Below are positions 60,601-64,000 of a stretch of DNA of 64,000 bases, piece by piece. Every line of letters starts with the position of its first letter. The first letter of the stretch is position 1. The stretch spans positions 1 through 64,000 of the forward strand of contig JACPHJ010000076.1 of NCBI GenBank assembly GCA_016188675.1, given 5' to 3'. Below the pieces are notes generated by a model that saw only the letters and a list, made by a program, of their open reading frames with translations, ran no database searches and was not told the origin of the DNA. This DNA comes from Planctomycetota bacterium. GTDB lineage: Bacteria > Planctomycetota > Brocadiia > Brocadiales > Brocadiaceae. The position numbers were made by a program, and so were the translations under genes.

Positions 60601-62518
60601 AGCTACTACAAGTATAGCGTCAAATATAACAACAAGCTCTGCCACGCTCAATGGGCAGGTCTCCACCAACGGGACGACGACAACGGCGTTCTTTCAGTAT
60701 GGCACCGTCAGCGGTTCGTACACCGGCACGTCCACACAGAGCACCGTCACGGGCTCAAGCACGTCATTGGTAAGTGCCAGCCTGAGCAGTTTATCATCAG
60801 GCACAAACTATTATTACCGGAATACGTCGAAATCCTCGGTTGGAGTACGACTGAGCGGTTTATCGTCGGGCACAACCTATTATTACCGCGCCGTTGCAAA
60901 TAACATTGGCGGGACTTCCACCGGCAGCGAGGTGTCTTTTGCCACCGTATCGCCTCCTTCAGATTCAACACCCAGGGTTACGCTCTCTGTAAATTCCAAA
61001 AACCCGGCCAGCGGGGAATCGGGCGTGTCGGTAAACGCTACGGTCTCTGCCACCTTTAACATGTCCGTAAACGGCTCTACCGTTACGACGGAGTCGTTCA
61101 AACTCAGCAGCGACAGCGGAAACGTAAGCGGCTCTGTGGCCACAGATGGCGCGAAAATTACCTTTACCCCATCCGCAAACTTCTCACACAACACACAGTA
61201 TACGGCAACGATTACGACGAAGGTGCAGGCGGCAAATGCGGCAGGCACGAGCCTCGACTCGAACTACTCATGGAGCTTCACCACGGCGTCTGCCCCGGCA
61301 GCATCTTCGCCCACACCCGCAGCATCGCCTTCGCCTACGTCCGCGGCAACGGCCGTTCCCACGCCAACGGCGACGCCACAGTCGTCACCCGTTCCATCAC
61401 CTTCACCCACAACACCGGGTGTCTCCGGCATGCTGCAACTGAGCAAGACGGTCGCATATCTTTCCGGCGATACCGTAGTTGTAACGGTGGCAGATGCAGA
61501 CAGGGACGCCAGTGCAACATCGGAAGACACATTAACCACCGCCATCAGGGTAACGGCTTTAAATTACTATGCGGGCGGCGAACTCATGCTGGACATGAAG
61601 GAAACTGCCGTAAACAGTGGGACGTTCCTGGCAACAATCAAAACAGGCACAACCACGACCGGCGGGGCAGACTCCGGCACGAAGTCAAACATCGGCACGT
61701 TCAAGACAGTACAGGGCGGCACGGCCACGGTAGTCTATACGGATACCAACCCCACCGCCTCAACGATTACAAAGACGCTGGCATTCAGCAGTTCTGATGC
61801 GACCCTTGCATTTGACAGGGTATTGTACACCATAGGCGAATACGCCGCAGTAATGCACGTGGATGCAGAGGAAAATACAGACCATACCAAGGAAGAAACA
61901 CTCCTGAACCATGCCGTTATAGAGACGTCTTCCATAAACAGGGCATTGATGAAGCTAACGGAGACCGGCGCAGATACGGGGACGTTTAAGGGCTCTATCC
62001 TGGTGAGCAGTACCGCGACGCTGGACAATGAGCGCATCCGGGCGTCTGGCGGCGACACGCTGACGGTTGGGTGTCCGGATGAGATAAATACCAGCGGCGC
62101 ATCGCGGTGGGTGACGGCGGTAAGCCGTGTCGTATCAACAGCAGCAACGCCCATTCCCACGCCGACGGCTACACCGACACCGTCGCCAGCTTCTACGGCA
62201 ACGGCAATACCTACTGAATGCATTGCCGAGTCAATGGCGCTGTCATCTTACAATTTGAATCTTAAAGTGAGGAAAAGCAAAGAGGTGATTGTGACGGTGA
62301 CAGGCAGCGATGGTTGCCTTGTGGAAGGTGACGCAGTAATAGGAAAAGCGGGTATATTTGATAGAAAGTGTGTGTCATTTTCACCAAGGAAAGCAATTAC
62401 GGATGCAAACGGACAGGCAAGGTTTAAAATTAAAGGTAAGAGGACAAATGAAAGTGTAACTGTTAGCTTCTGGTGTGAAGAAATGAAAGAAACAATAGCT
62501 GTGGATGTTGTAAAGTAG
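57680..62518 (+). CDS. Giant exported SBBP-repeat protein with Ig-like and Pro/Thr-rich regions
   Basis: A 1612-aa secreted or surface protein; AAAAGGAGAAAAAA precedes the ATG. Signal peptide about 1-27. An N-terminal domain (LYFIKNDGQMEEGVKFYEKG, about 127-146) typical of SBBP proteins runs to about 450. SBBP beta-propeller repeats cover about 454-870 (IAVDGSGSAYITGYT, VFVTKLDTG units of 50-60 aa). Two FN3-like units lie at about 874-1090, a Big_5/Ig-like unit at about 1092-1200, Thr/Pro/Ser linkers at about 1202-1245 and 1487-1510, two related beta domains at about 1247-1487, and a last Ig-like domain with three cysteines. Residues about 165-211, 351-360 and around 420-430 are translated dispersed repeats. 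One SBBP unit and one FN3 unit are shortened by deletion. Role is probably structural or adhesive; no cell-wall sorting signal is seen. Confidence 0.88.
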   Translation: MGWKKCLGIVLILLVNVALFANAIFGAWDTNTSHRAGHYSSIGVGASGATSPQKAQNWGIEELSKPIFTINGHPVHTDSHYKSRQGGRDKPCLSASMAQLAQENSGGAGASGVPHASVQASYGKLPLYFIKNDGQMEEGVKFYEKGSGHAVFFTEEAVYLLLADRRQEARIEKQEARGERQEAGCRMQEVRGRESEGLPEKSSIRNPQPAMVTLVPLGANKHPEIVAEGLQEGKVNYFIGNQPEKWRTNIPTYGAVVYKEIYKGIDIKFYGNNRQLEYDIIVKPGADPSQVRFAYEGVEDLRMNEDGDLEIILADAGEKGSFGEGEMRRVRLENPEPVVSVVEPPVVSGEEVGWALPTHPDGLELAAEQKIIQKRPYVYQEINGKRVEIEGRFVIQDADPPAGSDLQSLYKFVHAPYPNRKSEIVHRKFSYGFHVAPYDTTRTIIIDPTLVYSVCIGGGNNEESRAIAVDGSGYVYIGGESWGVGIPKVGTSARDYSGNADGFVTKIGTSGATLVYSTYLGDGSDESVYGIAVDGTGCAYVTGNTGSPSFPIVGTTTSFGTESAAFVTKIGTQGANIVYSTFLTGDNRETGYAIAVDGSGCAYATGFTSSTNFPVVGTSSSRIGARDCFVTKIGTDSSSVTILYSTYIGGNNDDEAMGIAVDSAGSAYITGFTYSSNYPVAGTTTTFGGDQDVFVTKLDRGAGIAVDSTGAAYVTGYTSSGNYPIVGTTTPYGGNQDVFVTKLDTGTPVTIVYSTYLGGTTTDSGAGIAVDGSGSAYITGYTSSGNYPIVGTTTAYAGGEDTFFTRLGTGTPVTILYSTYVGGSSVDRGAGIAVDGSGSAYITGYTQSSNFPIVGTTTAYHGNKDVFVSKFIFTPSVTTGTATSITSTSATLNGTVSALGLSTTALFQYGTISNSYTGTSTTQSASGTSDMTVSLGISNLSPGTTFYYRIAASNSLGTSTGSEASFATIWDAPVATTSIASNITTSSATLNGQVSTNGTTTTAFFQYGTVSGSYTGTSTQSTVTGSSTSLVSASLSSLSSGTNYYYRNTSKSSVGVRLSGLSSGTTYYYRAVANNIGGTSTGSEVSFATVSPPSDSTPRVTLSVNSKNPASGESGVSVNATVSATFNMSVNGSTVTTESFKLSSDSGNVSGSVATDGAKITFTPSANFSHNTQYTATITTKVQAANAAGTSLDSNYSWSFTTASAPAASSPTPAASPSPTSAATAVPTPTATPQSSPVPSPSPTTPGVSGMLQLSKTVAYLSGDTVVVTVADADRDASATSEDTLTTAIRVTALNYYAGGELMLDMKETAVNSGTFLATIKTGTTTTGGADSGTKSNIGTFKTVQGGTATVVYTDTNPTASTITKTLAFSSSDATLAFDRVLYTIGEYAAVMHVDAEENTDHTKEETLLNHAVIETSSINRALMKLTETGADTGTFKGSILVSSTATLDNERIRASGGDTLTVGCPDEINTSGASRWVTAVSRVVSTAATPIPTPTATPTPSPASTATAIPTECIAESMALSSYNLNLKVRKSKEVIVTVTGSDGCLVEGDAVIGKAGIFDRKCVSFSPRKAITDANGQARFKIKGKRTNESVTVSFWCEEMKETIAVDVVK

Positions 62519-62530
62519 CAACAGTCAGGG

Positions 62531-62554
62531 CTGGCAGCGCCGCGGCGCTGCCAG
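62531..62554 (+). terminator. Perfect 24-nt palindrome after the giant gene
   Basis: CTGGCAGCGCCG is followed at once by its reverse complement, 12 nt after the stop codon. It could fold as a strong GC hairpin followed by CTTTCATTT. The T-run is weak, so it may instead be a dispersed palindrome. The rest of 62555-63095 holds TCAGGCTAAAGCCTGA and several GGTTCAATC/GATTGAACC inverted boxes (62757-62785, 62857-62897, 63047-63075) and the fmdE fragment. Confidence 0.6.
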
Positions 62555-62905
62555 CTTTCATTTAGTGTAAGGAATACTGCAACCTGGCAATCGCAGGCTA
62601 ATGCGTAACCTTGCTTTAACTCCGCCATTCACGGCGGAGGTCTGTATAGATAAAAACTGACTTTAGCCGTGATTTTTCCCGGTTCAGGGCTAAAGCCGTT
62701 ATTTGATTTGTTCTGGTCTCAGGCTAAAGCCTGAGGTTAATGCATACAAGTCTTGGCTGGTTTAATCGTCAACGATTGAACCGAAACGTTTGGCATGGTT
62801 CACGGACTGCGGCAGTTTAACGCCACGTGACCGGTTCAAACCATCTGGTTCAATCATTCGACTGAGCGCTCACGACGAAGTCTGCAAGATTGAACCAGCC
62901 GTGAG

Positions 62906-63022
62906 GGTAAGGCAAATGAAGATGAATCGAAGGAATTTGGTAATCTATGGCAGGAACGCGTAAAAACTATTCTCCTAAGCCCGCCTGAAGGCGCATTTAT
63001 CGTAAAAGAGTTGAAAGAATAA
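62906..63022 (+). pseudogene. Second copy of the fmdE 3' end
   Basis: 117 nt that align without gaps to 57217-57333, ending at the same TAA. It reads GKANEDESKEFGNLWQERVK and TILLSPPEGAFIVKELKE against GKASEDESKEFGNLWQERVK and TILLSPPEGAFVVKEVKE. Thirteen bases differ, in 11 codons, of which 8 changes are silent and 3 replace an amino acid. That pattern suggests the copy was a working gene before it lost its 5' part. No start codon or ribosome site fits the fragment. Confidence 0.9.
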
Positions 63023-63095
63023 CTTGTGTGAAATGCTAAATTATTTGGTTCAATCGAGAACGAATGAACCAGCGAAGAGGTAGATAATTCACTCT

Positions 63096-63344
63096 CTAGG
63101 TGATATCGGCTTCATCGGCATCTTCGCCATTCTCGTATTCTTTTCCTTCATAATCATCTTCATCATTTTCGTTATTATGCTTACCCTCATCATAGTTATC
63201 GGCACATTTTATTAAAATTATTTTATTGCTGTAGTTTCTTTTCTGATTGGCGATTGAAATATTTGCTATACCTATTAATAATATTATTAGGCTTAAAAAA
63301 CAAAGGAAACATTTCAGGAATATTTTTCCAAATGAAAATTTCAT
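63096..63344 (-). CDS. Small exported acidic protein
   Basis: An 82-aa protein with a basic start (MKFSFGKIFLK), a long hydrophobic segment (CFLCFLSLIILLIGIANIS, residues about 12-31) and a mature part dominated by D, E and N (NENDEDDYEGKEYENGEDAD). It is probably a signal peptide or single anchor with an acidic external tail that might bind cations. Unknown family. A repetitive acidic end makes a false frame possible, but the ATG and signal sequence look genuine. Confidence 0.55.
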   Translation of the reverse strand: MKFSFGKIFLKCFLCFLSLIILLIGIANISIANQKRNYSNKIILIKCADNYDEGKHNNENDEDDYEGKEYENGEDADEADIT

Positions 63345-63382
63345 ATTTCAACATCAGAATAATTGTTTAAAAGTATTTCTGT

Positions 63383-63428
63383 AAAAAAGAGGCGTTCTTG
63401 CGTTTATCCACACAAGAACGCCTCTTTA
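63383..63428 (-). terminator. Rho-independent terminator of the Cys-rich gene
   Basis: On the minus strand AAAGAGGCGTTCTTG pairs with CAAGAACGCCTCTTT across a 12-nt loop and is followed by a run of T. It lies 33 nt after the stop of the gene at 63461. Confidence 0.92.
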
Positions 63429-63460
63429 CTATAATTTGTTTGCTATCGTAATAACACTCC

Positions 63461-63763
63461 TTAATGATGCTCTTTCTTTTTCTCACATTTTTCATCTTTG
63501 CAGAATTTACAAGGATCCTTTTTGAACACGGCCTCACAATCTTTGCAGCATAAAACAATCGTCTTACCCTCGCACTCCACCTTTACGCCTTTGTCCTTTT
63601 CTACGGCCTTACCGCAGACCAGGCATTTTGTATCAGCCTGTTCGGCGGCGCCGCATTCTTTCGCACCACAGCAGCTCGATGCGAATGTCGTTTTAACTGC
63701 ATAAGAGGTTATTACTGCGCATGCAATACCCACAACACCAATAAAATAGCCAATACGCTTCAC
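63461..63763 (-). CDS. Exported cysteine-rich (TRASH/YHS-like) metal-binding protein
   Basis: About 100 aa from the GTG at 63763, which has AAAGGAGACAG upstream on the minus strand; a longer frame to 63799 would place the Shine-Dalgarno inside the gene. A signal peptide or anchor covers about 1-28 (KRIGYFIGVVGIACAVITSYA). The mature part carries SSCCGAKECG, KCLVCGK, LCCKDCEAVFKKDP and CKFCKDEKCEKKKEHH. The CxxC ... CCxxC...F order is that of TRASH/YHS-type treble-clef metal sites, and the His tail could also bind metal. Likely periplasmic metal binding, as in heavy-metal handling. Terminated by its own hairpin. Confidence 0.82.
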   Translation of the reverse strand: MKRIGYFIGVVGIACAVITSYAVKTTFASSCCGAKECGAAEQADTKCLVCGKAVEKDKGVKVECEGKTIVLCCKDCEAVFKKDPCKFCKDEKCEKKKEHH

Positions 63764-63907
63764 GTCCTGTCTCCTTTCAGAAAGATTAATGATATGCAAT
63801 ACAAAACAATACGTTTATAAAACAATTAATGTGTGTCCAAAGTTTCATAATTATTTGAAACATCCATGACCTTCGGTCACAAAGGAGGATGAAATTTCCC
63901 CTTCGGC

Positions 63908-63964
63908 TGTCATTCCGAGCGAAGCGAGGAATCTTCAAGATTTCTCCCTTTGGTCGAAATGACA
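63908..63964. repeat. Dispersed palindromic repeat at the right edge
   Basis: TGTCATTCCGAGCGAAGCGA on the left and TGGTCGAAATGACA on the right, with ATCTTCAAGAT in the middle. Copies or half-copies are at 25181-25215, 38607-38662 and 56420-56510. Confidence 0.85.
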
Positions 63965-64000
63965 ATTACAGGTCTATAATTGCCTGATTGACGCACGATT

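Noticed and set aside
61264-62223. Several long frames on both strands
   Set aside because: They mirror low-complexity Thr/Pro/Ser codons of the giant gene and have no ribosome sites.

Overview
The window reads as a piece of a low-to-moderate GC, Gram-negative-type bacterial chromosome. The best guess is a planctomycete, possibly of the anammox (Brocadiales) type. Pointers are the gene content of the ribosomal protein cluster (no L30 gene between rpsE and rplO, an L24 with four cysteines in its tail, a long L17), KDO synthesis (kdsA), menaquinone genes of the futalosine route (mqnA, mqnC), scattered anaerobic-type cobalamin genes, many Cache/PAS/GAF/c-di-GMP signalling proteins, and a large load of dispersed palindromic repeats. 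No anammox marker gene (hydrazine synthase, hydrazine dehydrogenase) lies in the window, so this placement is inference.

Positions 1-16660 hold the end of tuf and one long co-directional cluster of the S10, spc and alpha type: rpsJ-rplCDWB-rpsS-rplV-rpsC-rplP-rpmC-rpsQ-rplNXE-rpsN-rpsH-rplF-rplR-rpsE-rplO-secY-adk-map-infA-rpmJ-rpsM-[methyltransferase-like gene]-rpsK-rpsD-rpoA-rplQ. It closes with a clear terminator. The unexpected passenger is a SAM-methyltransferase-like gene between rpsM and rpsK. Unusual details are a 56-nt rpsC/rplP overlap and a changed signature in L2.

Positions 16660-18550 carry maf, a eukaryotic-looking DUSP23-type phosphatase, and a convergent 2-hydroxyacyl-CoA dehydratase activase. 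Positions 18.6-21.4 kb and 38.7-40.6 kb are accessory islands. Each shows the same 53-bp sequence (one mismatch) ending exactly at a GTT core. Cassette-like genes with attC-like hairpins lie on one side and a decayed divergent reading frame lies on the other. I read them as two remnants of one integron family (attI, gene cassettes, dead intI). The cassettes encode an HNH-like protein, a hypothetical protein and a restriction-endonuclease-like protein.

Positions 21.5-32.9 kb are mostly housekeeping and cofactor genes: typA, HU, cobM, kdsA, tRNA-Thr(CGT), a phosphodiesterase/phosphatase, cobS, cobU, holA, a VapC-type toxin-antitoxin pair between direct repeats, and a small transaldolase. Positions 33-38 kb hold two Cache-domain sensor proteins without output domains, with rarA between them. 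Positions 40.6-47 kb hold a DUF2283 protein, an LhgO-type oxidase, a DUF362 protein, cobK, a histidine ammonia-lyase and a metallophosphoesterase. Positions 47.5-54 kb form a c-di-GMP block: a PAS-PAS-GAF-HD-GYP protein, a truncated HD-type fragment, an (ATACC)8 tandem repeat and a Cache-HAMP-PAS-GAF-PAS-GAF-GGDEF protein.

Positions 54-56.4 kb carry mqnC and mqnA. From 56.5 kb an exported FmdE-domain protein is followed by a giant exported SBBP-repeat protein (1612 aa). Its coding sequence has absorbed dispersed repeats in frame. After it lies a 117-nt second copy of the fmdE 3' end, so the giant gene is bracketed by the two fmdE ends. The window closes with a small acidic exported protein and a cysteine-rich exported protein.
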